A stretch of 64,000 nucleotides of DNA, from NCBI GenBank assembly GCA_965649825.1, contig OZ287702.1, positions 558,001 to 622,000 of the forward strand, given 5' to 3'. Positions 46,697-59,300 of this stretch are shown in pieces (position 1 is the first letter of the stretch; each line of letters opens with the position of its first letter). The notes beneath the pieces are model-generated. The model was not told the DNA's origin. It saw only the letters and a list, made by a program, of their open reading frames with translations, and ran no database searches. The DNA comes from Penicillus capitatus. Its lineage: Eukaryota > Chlorophyta. Position numbers and translations under genes: made by a program.

Positions 46697-49600
46697 ATGC
46701 AGCGAATGTCTGTAGAATCGCTGCTCCATCTGGCGGGGAGCGTTCTCTTAATCGCCTGTTCGACAGGAGCACAACAGAGTCCCGCAGGTAGTGAAGCGAG
46801 TCGCTTCGTCGCTGCCTTGACGAACGATCCTTGCTATTTTCGTCACTTCTTTGACGATGGCTCGACGTTCGACGGCCCGAATTCAAGAAGCTGCTGTCAT
46901 CGACTTCGTCACCAGTGCGACCTTCGTAGGTGACGGGTGCAAACTGCCGCAGAAGATCGTTGACGAGACCCATGAAGACGCGACACGGGCATGGCATGTC
47001 GACGACGCGTACTTCGAAGACCACGACTTGCAAGACGTCGTCGACTGCGCCTCCGACGGAGACACCATTTGGCTGAACGTCTCCAGACCTGTCCAACCGA
47101 GAAGACAGATCGAAGTCTCGAAGCGTCTGGAAATCCGAGGACCACGAGGCGACGAGGAGAAGTCCACGCGACATGCACGCGCGAAACCAACTCTGACGTG
47201 TCCTCCCAATGACCCCCTCTTCGTCATCAGGTCGGTGACGGAGTGCTTCCATCGATGTCTTTTCAGATCTCTTCTATTTTTAGGGATGTCGACGTCGTCT
47301 TGGAAAGCGTTTCCATCCGGGGCTGCGTCTTCACCGATCCGTCCTACAACCTCAGTGTCGTCGAGATCAGCTGCGATCGATCACGCGATGGCGATATTGT
47401 CTTGGAAATGCGCGGCGTCGACTTTAGCCACAACATGAATCCAGGCGGCATCGCAGGATTCCGTGCCCAAGATCCGTCGTGTGTCAAGGTTAAGCTGCGC
47501 GACTTTGATTTTCACGGGAACACCTATTTCCTTGGTTCCATATTCGGCCACAAGAATGATCTTGAGAACATTGTTATCTCAGAGAACACTCAGCGGCGTC
47601 AGTCTGTTGTTGGCGACAGAATGTCCTATCACACGTCGCAGAAAATTTATATCCCTTCGAACGTCGACCTGCCCACATGGTAATGCTTCCTTGCTTTGCA
47701 GGCAGACGTGCGATTTGCGTTTGATCGTAGGACGAAAAGCTTTCCCGGCGGCTACACTGAGATGCACGCTTTGGAGAACGCTGCCTTCCGATTCCCTGAA
47801 GCATCCACGAGCACCGTGAAAGATCTCGTCTCCGTCGACAACGTTGGCTACCCTGTGTCCGTCGACAGAGGGTCCCTGTCGATCAGCGGGAATTCAAGGT
47901 TTGCAAACAACACCGGCAATGCTGGCGCCGTCATCGTTGCCTCCGAGAGCAAAGTCGCCCTGACAGGCGCTCAGTTCGAGTACAATGTCTACTACAATCC
48001 GGGTGGATGCCTGGATCTAAGAAACGGATCCAGCGGTGAAGTCAACTCCACACGCTTCTTCAAGAACGTTGCCAGAGATGGTACCTGCATCCGTGCCACC
48101 TCTTCTGCGCATCTGGAGATCAGGGACTCCGTTTTTGAGGAGAACCACAGTGTTGACAGAGGATGCATTCGGGTCGATGGTTCCGTTGATTCAACCTCTG
48201 CTGTCACCCTCTCTAACTGTGTCTTTGTCAACAATACAGCGCTTGCGGATGCTAGAGCAGGCATCGTTCGTGGTTCTGTGATGTTTGAGCATTTTGACCG
48301 TGGACGTGTCCTCATAGAGTCAACAAGTTTCGAGAGCCATGAATTCGGAAGCTGTAGCCACAAGGAGGATGACCATGTTGGCTTAATCATCATGGCGAAC
48401 ACCCGTAATGTGTCATTCAAAGCCGTTAATTCATCTTTCACAAGGGCACCTATCGCCGAACAAGCGGGCCCTTTGGGAACTGCGTTTCGCTTTGTGGATA
48501 CCAGTGGAGTGTTGGAGATAGCGCGATCTCGTTTTGAGCATCTCGCTAGTTGCGCCCATGGCGGCAGCATTTTCTTGAGAAACAGTCCAAGCCATGACGC
48601 TCGCACGGTGCTGAACGTGACTGAAAGCAATTTCTCCTCTATCATCGCCCTCGGTGGTACAATCTACGCAATGGGACAGGAGATCGAAGTCGACGTGAGA
48701 GGTAGTCGATTTGAGCGCAATTCGGCTCAAGGAGAGAATCCTTACGGTCATCTGGCCGGCAATGTTCTGTTCGTAGAAGACATAAAGGCACTCAAAATGA
48801 CAAACTGCACTGCGATGCATAACTTCGTTGACAACCGAGGAGTCCAACCAGCTTCCGGATCAGTTCACATACAGAGGACAAATGAGGTGAAGATAGAGGA
48901 TAGCGTATTCGCTGCCAACTCAGTCGGAATAAGAAGAGGACAAACTGGGGGCGCCATCTATCTCTCCACCGGAGGGAAGCAAGGAGAACTGGACGTGGTT
49001 AATTGCCGCTTTGAAGATAATGTTGCGCCCAGTGGCGGTGCCATCTATGTTAGAGGCCTCGCACGACTTAACGTAAGAGACTGTGTCTTTCGAAACAACA
49101 GTGCTGTCGAATCTGGAGGAGCCATTCTTGCATCTGACTGCATGATGGCAACGTTTACGAAGATCGGCTTTGAAGCAAACAAGGCAAGACTCGGAGGAGC
49201 CTTGGCTTTCTGTGGTGATAAGGGCCCAACAGTCGAAGGAAGCTCTTTTGTGCGGAACAAAGCTCAGAAGGGAGGAGGCATTGCTTACGTGGATAACCAT
49301 CCACCGACGTCAAGGAACTTTGGACCGACATTTCAGCCGAAGATGTCTTCGAGTAGATTTGTCGAGAACGAAGCGGCAATCGGAGGTCAACTTTTGGTTG
49401 TGCTGGGTATAAGTGACGCAGTTCCTGTTGTCTTGTTTAGGTGCGATTTTCTTTGACGCCTCGGTCCCTGAAATATCAGTGGAGAAAGATCAGAGTGGAG
49501 CCAATCCGTTCACAGAGAGTGCTTCTCGTATAACATTTCGCAGAAATCGAGCTTCTGTCGCTGGAGGTGCAGTTTTTGCACTCAATCCGCACCGTGTCGA

Positions 49601-52147
49601 AGTCCTGGCCCCCAAATGCAGAAGCTTTGTGGAGGACTCATACACTCAGAACTTCACGATCACATCGTTCGCAAAAAGTGCTGTGTGCAGAGCGATGAAG
49701 GGAAACACTGTGGGGGAAGGTGGGTATGGACCCGACATTGCTACACCAGCATTCGGTTACTACGTCACACTGCACTACAAGAACGGGACACATGTGCCGC
49801 TGGAGCAGGGAGACGATTATGATCTGGGAAGGTGGAAGAGTGGCGACGATCTCCCAGCCATAGAGGTCTCCATGTACGATCACTACGGACAGGGTCCAGC
49901 CAGAAGAGGATCCCGAGACGCGAAGGCCCAGCTTGGCGACTTGGAGGACGTGCATCTGCCCGACTACTTGTCGTACGCAAGAGCAGTTCTGGTGTCGGAC
50001 GACGGTCTCCTGCCGAACGACCTGGTCGGCAACCTGACGTCTGGAAGGGACAACATCACCGTCGGCCCGCCGCTGGTGACTCCGGACAAGTACACGGCGG
50101 TCTTGATTGTCCCAGATCTGAACGAAGAACACGTCACACTGTCTGTCAACATCCGCCCCTGTGTGATCAACGAAGTCCCTCGAGATGACAACAGAGGCTG
50201 CATCGAATGCAAGCCCGGTCGCTATAACTTCGATCCAGAGACCGGGTCCTGCACCGTCTGCCCGGAAAACGGCGACTGCTCTGGCAAGTACGCGCTGCCA
50301 AAGTCTGGACACTGGAATGCGTTCCCCTGCTCGCACCACATGCAGAAGTGCGTGTTCGGGGAAGCCTGTCGTGGTCTCAACGGGTCGGAACTGAACACAA
50401 CTGTCGCGGTCGATGCAGCAGAAGGGTGCGACTTCTCTGATGAAGAGATCGAGCAGTACCAAGCCGATTTGTGCGAGAACGGGTACGAAGGCCCGCTGTG
50501 CGGATCATGCGCAGAGGGTCATGGCAAACTGGGCGCCTTCCGGTGTCTGGTCTGCGGATCTAATGCCTCGGCGGTGTTTGCTGTTCTGGCTGCTTTCTTC
50601 ATCTTGACGATGCTCACCTTGCTTCAGATCAGAGGAAATCTCACACTTGCCAATCACCCACAGTCTCGACGAAGCCGGTCTCGTTTCGGTCGGAGCGGGA
50701 ACCGTCTTTCTGTCGCCCTCGCTGTATATATTAGCCGCAGGGCCATGCGTCTACCCGAACAAGAGAGAGAATCCGAAGAACAAACAGAAGCACGACAGGA
50801 TCGGAACGAGAACTACGAAAACAAGGCCAAGGAAGAGAGCACGAAGTTTGTGCAAGTTCTGAAGGTAACGTCCCTTTTCCAGCAGCTCCCTTCCTTTTCA
50901 TGATCGCAGATCACCATCAACTTCGTCCAAGTGGTGGCCACTGGAATCGCTCTCGACATGGCGTGGTCACCTGCCATTCTCCGACTCTTCGAATCATGGG
51001 GTAACCAACAACTGTCGCTGCGGTGTAACAGAGATGTGTGCTTTGTGCAGATTGGATAGGAGGCGCTGTCAGTCAGGCATCTACCTTCTCATTCATGTGC
51101 CTGCTGTCGAAGAACGGATCAGCACCGAGATCTGTTCTTCAGGCAGCTCTCGTCACTGTGATCCCTTTGGCCGTCGCTGTTTTTATCTGTGCGTTTTGGG
51201 TATGCAGCGCAACCAAGAAAGAAAGACCGTGGAACTATCTGGCAAAGAGATCCATCGTGACAGTGGTGTCTGTGCTTTACGTTGCCTATCTGCCCCTCTT
51301 CCGAACAGCCATCTACGTTTTTTCCTGTGTCGATGTCTATGATTCCGCTACCCTTGATGGCATTGACATTTCTCACTCGTATTGGGCAGAGGATACCTCT
51401 GTCAGGTGCTTTGCTGACAGTCATGCCACACTCGTTTTTGCCGTCGCTATACCTCTTTTCATTTTCGCCATCTTTTTCCCCGTTTCCTTAGGAGTGATCT
51501 TGATCATCGCTAGAAAAAGGGGGATCCTTGACTCCCCGTGGATACAGGAAACCATCGGAATGCAATTCAGAGGTTTTAAAGAAGCCTATGTTTTTTGGGA
51601 TTGTATTGTTTTGCTGCGAAAGGCCCTGATCGCTGTTATTGCCACTTTTTCACACAGCCTGGGGGCCAGTTTGCAAGGACATCTGCTCATTGCTCTTCTT
51701 CTGCTTGTTTTGTTCTTGCACATCATGGTGTCGCCATTCAAAGCAGATCTTGAGGCCCTCAATCTTCTGGAATCTGCCTCCCTTTTTGTCAGCCTGTGTA
51801 CTGTTCTTTGCGGTCTCATCCTGGACGATGAGAAAGCCTCCGATGACAGTCTGCAGGCCTTCTTGGTCGCAGTCGTTCTTCTGCTGAACATTGGTCTCCT
51901 TCTGATCCTTTTCGTTTTCTTGATGAAGCATAAGATTCGCACAATTAGATTCTATTTGCTCTCGGCGGGCAGAGAGTCACACAAAAGTACTTTGATTGGC
52001 ATGATTATAATCTACTGTATGTTGCGCTTCCGCCAATTCGTGGACGCACTCTGGAAAAAAGATCGCAGCACTCAGAACGTCATTCGTGCCCAAGTCAGGC
52101 AAGAAACGGATCCCGATCAAGTTGAACTAGTCAACCGCTCGAACTGA
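46697..52147 (+). CDS. PBH-B: giant beta-helix / Cys-rich / multi-helix membrane surface protein
   Basis: Seven exons (46697-46895, 46930-47230, 47284-47662, 47702-49385, 49441-50864, 50910-51000, 51051-52147) give 1724 aa in frame; two introns are short (34 and 39 nt). The signal peptide is SLLHLAGSVLLIACSTGAQQ; a second ATG at 46706 is an alternative start. A Cys domain (GCKLPQK, VVDCASDGD) matches PBH-A and PBH-C. The beta-helix (about 290-880) is roughly 60% as long as in PBH-A, with GGAIYVRG and FRNNSAVESGGAI repeats. Then come GQGPARRGS, a Cys-rich module (CPENGDC, GHWNAFPCSHH, CGSCAEGHG), TM1 (AVFAVLAAFFILTMLTLL) and about seven more helices (about 1375-1685). Conserved C-terminal elements include VFWDCIVLLRKALIAV and LNLLESASLFVSL. 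It is likely glycosylated and surface-exposed; function unknown. Its 3' end is 52 bp before a segmental duplication. Confidence 0.87.
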
Positions 52148-52198
52148 AGCGTTCGAGCTCGGAGTTTTATTTTTGCAGATGAACGGACAACAACACTC

Positions 52199-53707
52199 TG
52201 GTTCCTTTTAGATTCCCAAAAGGGAGGGATCTTACGTTTCACTCATTTTACGTCCATCGCATTTTTATTTGTGCAACTCAAGGTCAATAGACCTTGCTTC
52301 GATCGTTCATTAAGCATGCATGATGTTTTTTCCTTTTGCATGACATTAAGTAAATCACGTGTTCAACGTTTGCCTCCACGGACGGCAACCAATTCAAATG
52401 ATGACTTTTGTTATGAAGTACAAGATTACCTGCCATGTGCAGGCAACACACAGGTGAGACGATTAAAGAGGTCTATTTGTGAACGTTTGCAGTAATGTCA
52501 CTTTGAAGAGTAACAAAGAGTGGCGAAGGTTCGATACCGCGCGCCGTATATCGAAGACCATCGAGAGCACGCACATCGTCGTCAACGATCACCCATGTCC
52601 GTTTCCAGATTTCGGCAGTCAATGCTGAGAAAACGCGAATAGACAGAAAAACGTCGACGTCTTCAAAGAGACTCGCTGGACTGGANNNNNNNNNNNNNNN
52701 NNNNNNNNNNNNNNNNNNNNNNNNNNNNNNNNNNNNNNNNNNNNNNNNNNNNNNNNNNNNNNNNNNNNNNNNNNNNNNNNNNNNNGACACTGCAGCGTGC
52801 GTTCCAGCCGATCGGACCAAATGAAGGCTAACGAAAGTTCACACCTCCATGCCCTCAACACCTGCGTTGGACTCTGAGTATACTTACGATCAATGCGCTT
52901 CTCGTCAAGAATCCGCAAATAGAAGTAGTGTGTTGCCCGTTCACTTGTGGAGCAGCTTGAGACCACCGATCGTCGATCTCCTGAAGTCGTGGGCATTCTA
53001 CGCTTGTCAAACAGTTGTTTGCGCCTAGTTCATGCATTCAATCTCTGGCTGGGTTTCAGAACAATTGCTTGTGTTTTGATACTATAAAGTTTGACAGCAA
53101 AGCAAAAGACTTCGTTCGCGAGAGTGAGTTCCGCTGTGTTTCGAGTTAGAGGATTGCTACAAGAGAAATAAATTCGATCATCTGTTGCCTGCAAGCTGAC
53201 AATACGCACGATGTTGGCATAACTCGAGAGCACGCAGAATGAACTGCCTGTTTCGTCGTGTCTCGTGCAATTAACTCTTCGATTCTTTGCTTATCGCGGA
53301 AACGACGAGATGGCCGTCAGCCGGCAAGAACGTGGAGTGCTCGATGTCAGTGAAAGGCGTTCGTCCATCTCGTCTCGCTGTTGAGGTGTGCTTCTGGGCG
53401 TTGGAATAGGGAAAGGACCGTGTTCCTTGATTTCAACGCACAATGAGTGCTCGGAGGTCGAAGTTGATCGACGGATATACGATTCTTTGCAACAACAATC
53501 CAAAAGTATTTGACGGAGGGTGACACGGTCCTTTAGTTTAAGTGGAACGGACATCTCGCATTTAGATTCACTTGCGTGACCATACCGACTGTAACAACTA
53601 AGATGTTAACTACAAAGATGTCAAACGACGGGACGTTGTAAGCAGAGGCCAAGTTTTCTTGCAATTCCATCCCCTCTCGATACATAACTTAAAGGCGTTA
53701 AACTTCT
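52199..53707. repeat. Segmental duplication, copy 2 (partner 1-1403)
   Basis: Same-orientation copy of the left end of the window, directly following PBH-B. It includes a 100-N gap. Minus-strand frames conserved with the partner are at 53030-53233 and 52855-53037 and around 52473-52685. The C-terminal frame differs from the partner by one Thr/Ile change in its last 70 residues. Confidence 0.88.
52686..52785. other. Assembly gap (100 N), probably of near-zero true size
   Basis: The flanks are '...gactgga' and 'gacactgcag...'. In the partner copy (about 478-492) the same flanks are contiguous ('ggactgaagacactgcag'). The real missing length is therefore probably a few bases at most. Confidence 0.9.
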
Positions 53708-56319
53708 TTGCTCGATCGTCGGACGAGAAGCATAGAAAAAAGCGTAGGGTTTTGTGCGACGGTTAGGTAAAAGGGCAATAGTTTTTGTTCGGATGATGAC
53801 CCTATCGTCGGCCCCCAAACTTAGCGCGACGTTGTCCTTTACCAGCCAGAACCCATCCAACTCGGCGCGGGATTGCCAGACACAACCGGGTCAACTCTGA
53901 TGGGACGTCCCTCCTCTGTGTCCGGCACAGGAATTAAACCCCCGCGGTCGTACTTCTCGAACTTGTCCAACTGCACCATCCGCATTCGGGTCGATCCCCA
54001 CAGTCGAGAAGACGCTGTCTCCAACGTTTGCGCACCGGTGACGACTTCACCGACGACCTTTTGACGACTTAGTTCACTGACCACCCTACTACACCCGTGA
54101 CAACTTCGCCGACGATTTCTGACAACTATGCCGTTCATTACCGTCTATTCAAGACAACTTCGCTGGAATATTTAAGCAACGAGAAGACTTAGCACTGAGC
54201 ACTACAAAAGCTCTATCGATGACTCCGACCTTCACTAATATAGATTCTTGACGACTGTTAAGGATGTTCAAGCGAAGCGTAGCTTCTTGTGTGATATTTT
54301 ATGGAAGGAGGTGTCGCCAAGATTCGTCATGGCGATGTGACTGCCTTGTTCTCTGTGGGTCACCTGGTGGGAAGAACGCTTATTATCACATCAGAAGGGC
54401 TGCTTCTCTGTGAAAGGGTACTTTCTTCTGACTCTGCGTACAGGTTGACTCATACGCCTAGAAAGTCACCTCACCATGCTCATACATAATGAGCACTCTT
54501 AACCAATCGAGACCTAGCTCTGTAAACAAGAAGTCTTCCGCTGTTAAGTTCGTCTTCGTTCGGCCCGACCGGCGACAGGAGGTGTTGGTCTTGTAAAGTG
54601 GTCGTATGGACAGATTTACAAGTTTTAAGTACCAACGTCCGACTGCCAGAAAACGACTAATCTGGGTCTTTTCTTTTAGAGTAGCTTCTCGAGGTCCGTT
54701 CGTCGATTTGCCAGTCTGGAAAATTCCTCTTATACCTCAGTACCGCATCTTCCAAGCTGCATCGAGATTCGAAAATATCGAAAGTGTAGACCAGTCACTT
54801 CCTCGGCCTCACGATCAAAAAATCCGCTACCTTAAGCCGCGCGGTTCCATGTTTCTAAACCGCTAGAATGTAGAAAGGACACGTGGGTCGCGAAATACTG
54901 GCCTATTGTCGAATGGTCGCCGTAGCCACACATCGGCGATTTCGTCGCTTAGGGAAGGACGATATAATTCCAACTTTGCTGACCAGAATCAACATATTCT
55001 AGCCTTATTGACCTGATTTTCAAACGCTTCACCTGCATCATATCATTCTTCATCCTGTCGACACTGTCAGTCACTTGCTTCCGCCACCTTATCGGTTTCG
55101 AACAGTTTTTTGTTTCGCCGGACTGATTGCTTTCTGGTAATATTGGATTCCCATGTCCAAAGCAATAAGCGAAGATGCGAAATATAAACTATACGCTTTG
55201 TATTCGTAAAACAGGCATCCTCTAGTGTCGAAAACGACAACTGACAAAGAAGTCGATAGATGCTGTTCGGAAAGAAGTGTCAAACCGTTTAATGTTTTGG
55301 AAACGGCACCCCTTCCCAAAGAAAGAAAATCATGGATTTTTGACGTTAATTGAAGTACATACGGATTCTATTCGACGGATCATTGTTGATCAATGTTTGT
55401 CGTCATTAGTGAAAGGCAATCAATTGAATGAATCAGTTGATTTGACTTTGCGATCGATCAATCGATCGACAGACGAGGGTGCTGGATCTGATCGATCGAC
55501 CGACGGATCGATCGACCCTCTTCGATCGTCGAATAAGGAACACTGTTCGTTTCGAATATGTAGAGAAAGCACGCTTTTGAAGAATAAGGATGTTTTCGAC
55601 AACATGGTCATCGCTTATCATTGATCGCTGACCCACACCTCCCTGCAACTAGGCCAATTCACCAACGATCGAAGAATCTATGGTCGTGCGATGTCGATTG
55701 ATTCGTATGCCTTGAAATCAGAGGAATTCGCAGGAAATGTACTGGATATGCATTTCACAGTTGTGTCGTTCGCGGTGGTGTTGTCGGCGAAGAAAGCAAT
55801 CGAGTTACCCTCGTCATTTGAGACTAGAAACCTTGAGAGCTAATCGTTACACGAATCATTTTCATGGAAAATCAATGAGACACAGATGTTAGATGGGTCA
55901 CCACCGCGCTCATCTTATCACAGTAATCTCCAGATTAGCTCTGTTAGTGTATCTTCCACTTTGACTCTGGCTTAGACAGAACTCTCGACCAAAGCATCAA
56001 TGACAATAGAACGTTTGTTAGCGTAGCGTCTTTTTCAAAAAGTGAAAGACACCCTTCGGCAGAGCCATCCGAATGAAGACTGATGTACTCATCGACGAAT
56101 CGATGGCCAACCACACACCTTGACTGCATAGCGATGAATGGAATCGAACTGGAAAGAAAAGGTTTGTGTCCGTAGCTCTTCAGTTTGTTAAACTCGGATA
56201 CTCGGGACTGCAACCAACTTTGATGACGGCAACGTTGTGTGTAGTGTCTAGAAAGTACGGTTTGAGTATGGCCTAATAGATAAGAATGTCCCAAAGGTCT
56301 TTGATAAGATCTTTTTGAC
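53708..56319. other. Interval between convergent PBH-B and PBH-C; one possible exon
   Basis: No gene was recognised with confidence. A minus-strand frame at 53839-54138 has protein-like composition (QLDKFEKYDRGGLIPVPDTE, then RPIRVDPVVSGNPAPSW) and might be an exon of an unknown gene; it is interrupted downstream. Nearby 54020-54130 is rich in repeated GACGACTT-type triplets. ORFs at 54606-54866 and 55944-56354 lack support. Confidence 0.35.
55438..55530. repeat. GATC/CGAT-rich low-complexity tract
   Basis: Dense GATCGATC and CGATCGAC repeats. Similar clusters occur at 27150-27210, 31096-31190 and inside a PBH-C intron at about 57396-57415. Confidence 0.6.
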
Positions 56320-59300
56320 TTAGACAGACGTCGTTGGAGCAGTCTGGGTGTCACTCGAAATAGACTTAGAACTGCGCAGGCAGGGTTGAAAGATACTAGA
56401 TACTCTCATTGAGACAAAGGCCTTTAAGACACGAATCATGCTCCAATCTTGCGCATCAGCAATTCCTTCGTCTTCGATCACAGCTCTTAGATAGACATCG
56501 GCCGATTCGAGCAGTTTGTAGATCAAGAACAGAAAGAAGCTGCAAATGGTGATCGACAGTAACACTGTGAGCAATACCCTGACGGGATCAGAAGTCCGAT
56601 CATCGTTAAAAAACAGACCGGATGCGAAAGTGAGCTGCGTAATAAATAGGGATGCAGTCTCGTACGTATTCAACTTGGAGAATCCCTCCTTGAAGGGCTG
56701 ACAGCTAACATGTGTATAAGCGGCAAGCATTAGCATACAAACAGCGAGAATTCCTTGAATATTTGTTCCCAGAGGGTAAGAAAAGACGACAAGTATTGCC
56801 AGAACTGATTTCCTCAGCATCACGATAGATTCCCAATAGACAAAGTTATCCTTGTACGCACGACACAAAAAACCTGTGGCCTCAAAGAGCCAAGGATTGT
56901 GAGAAGGATCCATTGATCGTTGCTTGATCAACACGTAGCAGAGAATGATGGGCATACCAAACGAGACACCAACGACGACAGGCCATCCAATGACGGCGGC
57001 AAGAACGGCATGTGAATCCTTGTAGCACGTCAAGGACGTGTCCATTGCCCAACGACTGGTCGTGTGATCGAAGTCGACTTGGGTCGAGTCTTGTATATCG
57101 ATGCAATTAAGTATGTTCACAGCTGTCTTCGTAACGGAGATGTAGGACATGTAAGACACCGCTAGGAAACTCAGCAATCCTCTTTTGGCAAAGTACCACG
57201 TGTTCTCATTGAGCCTGCGAGTCACAAATGCCCAGAGAACGATGTAGAACATCAGAATTCCAACAGGCACCACCAGATAGACCACGGATCGAATCACGGA
57301 TCGTGGAGGGTCATGATCGTTTCCAAACCAACAGTCTATGGCGAGGACAACACTTTCGGTCGTAGCGCCACTCAAGAAATCTGTCGACAAAAGTGATCGA
57401 GATCGATCGATCAATGCGTGATTTCTTACCGGCAGACGACAATAGAGAGCGCATCCATGCGGTCCAGTTTGCGTTAACGATCGCCGCCGATGCAGTCACC
57501 TGAAGGAAGTTGATGATAATCTGCAACAGACCCACGTCATCATCATCGAAAACTGTCGTTGGCGACATGCCTTGAATATCTCGACAACGTGCCCTTTCGC
57601 CAAGGCAGGATCTTTTGTGTTCGATGTCGAGCCAGGAACGGAAACGGGTAAACTCCTCTGGGAGATGTCAGCCGACATTTGTCGATCAGGCCTCATTTCT
57701 GTCAGTTGGCAGCTGGCCGCCGTATTCGTTGTGCGTTTCTTCGATGATCGCAGACGAATGTTGTTTCGCCTGCTCACGTGTTGCACAAAACTCCGTTGTG
57801 GTAGTCTTTTGTTCAGATTGCTTCGGATAACGAAGCCCGACAAAAAAAGCAGAACGCCCACAGAGAGGACAAGCAAGACAGCCGTTTCTGGATCGTCTTG
57901 GCATTTACGGCAATTGTTGTATTGCGTTCTTCCATACCCCGAATCGCAAGATCCACACAGAACGTCTTTGTATCCCTGTTGCAACACATGTCGTTGTTGT
58001 AGACAGAGGGCGAAAGCATACCTTCCTGCATTGGGCCTTGGAGTATTCCTTGTCCAAGAGCTCATCGAAATCGCAGTCGTCGAGGCTTTGCGTCAACGCA
58101 CTCAATGTGTCCTCTCTTCCATCGAAATCGCAAGCTTTTCGCGATATACAGCGCTGAATATGTTTGGAACACGGCGTCCGATGCCAGTGACCTCTTCTCG
58201 GAAGAATGACGTTTGTCGTGCAGTCTCCGTTTTCAGGGCAGGATGCACATTCGGTGGCATTGGGTTCGAAATTGTATTGAGATCCGCTGCAAGGGAGACA
58301 GAGCGCTCCGTCATCTTGGACGAACTCCCCGATTCGGCAGCTTCGTACATCGACGTCGATCGTGAAGTGTCGCAGGTAAGGTTCACTGAAATCGATGAGA
58401 ATTCGGTAAGATCCCGGCAATTGAAGTCCCGAGATAGGCGGAAATCCATTTCGCTGCTGATCTAACGACGTGGTTATACTTCCGGAGAAAAAACCGTCCG
58501 GAGAGTGCATGGTTGCTTGCACATACTCGTCTCCTGAGCCGATCGGCGATCCTTGATCATATCCGTCCAGAGGCTCGAGTAAGATCGCCGGAAGTGCGTC
58601 GCCGCTTTTGTGGTTTCTCGCCAAAAGCCGATTGTTCTCGATCGGCTTCATCCGACTCTTTTCATTGCTATCCATTGTCAATCCATGGACTGTCTTGATA
58701 CAGGAAGCGACGGCTGGACCGTAGCGTCCGGCTCGATTTCCTGTCCACGCTGGACAGATATCTCGGGCAGATGTTAACACGTCCAATTGCAGAAGAGCGT
58801 CGCTGTCGTCTTCTCTGAAACATGAGTAACGCAGGACTCTATAGTCACGCGTAAAGATCGCTCCTCCGGACTTGTTGGCATTGTTGTTCAGGAAACGGCT
58901 TCCCGTTATCGCGACAAATGTACAGGACGCATTCATGCGCGAACACCCTCCTCCTTGCTTGCGTTCAGTAGCAACGTGCAGACCACCTAAGACACAAATG
59001 CTTACTGAGATGATTAAGCGATGAAGATAACCTCCAAGATCGGCTTGGTTCTTTTCAAATGTGCACTCGTTTAGATGAAGTGCCAGCGACTGGGGTCTGT
59101 CGGAGTCAAAAGCGACGGCACCTCCATGTCGGCCAGCTCTGTTCTCACGGAATACGCAATCGGAACAAAAGAATGTCGAGGAGACGTTAACAAAGATCCC
59201 TCCGCCGTCTTGGATCGCGTTGCTGACACGAATCTGAAGACGTGATGCTGTTAGGCTTGAGTTTGACAGCCATGCAGCGCCACCCGTTGCTGCTGAACAA

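Noticed and set aside
46455-47252. 265-codon minus-strand ORF opposite the 5' exons of PBH-B
   Set aside because: It is antisense to exons whose protein aligns with PBH-A and PBH-C. Its composition is Arg/Ser-rich with no motif, typical of an antisense shadow.
49638-50462. 274-codon minus-strand ORF within PBH-B
   Set aside because: Antisense to the conserved Cys-rich module exon; no independent support.
55438-55530. GATC-rich tract as a regulatory array or origin
   Set aside because: Short CGAT-rich clusters occur in several intergenic and intronic places; nothing distinguishes this one beyond low complexity.
57572-58465. 297-codon plus-strand ORF within PBH-C (also at 32974-33582 in the pseudogene)
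   Set aside because: Antisense to the Cys-rich exon. Its openness in two places merely reflects the duplication.
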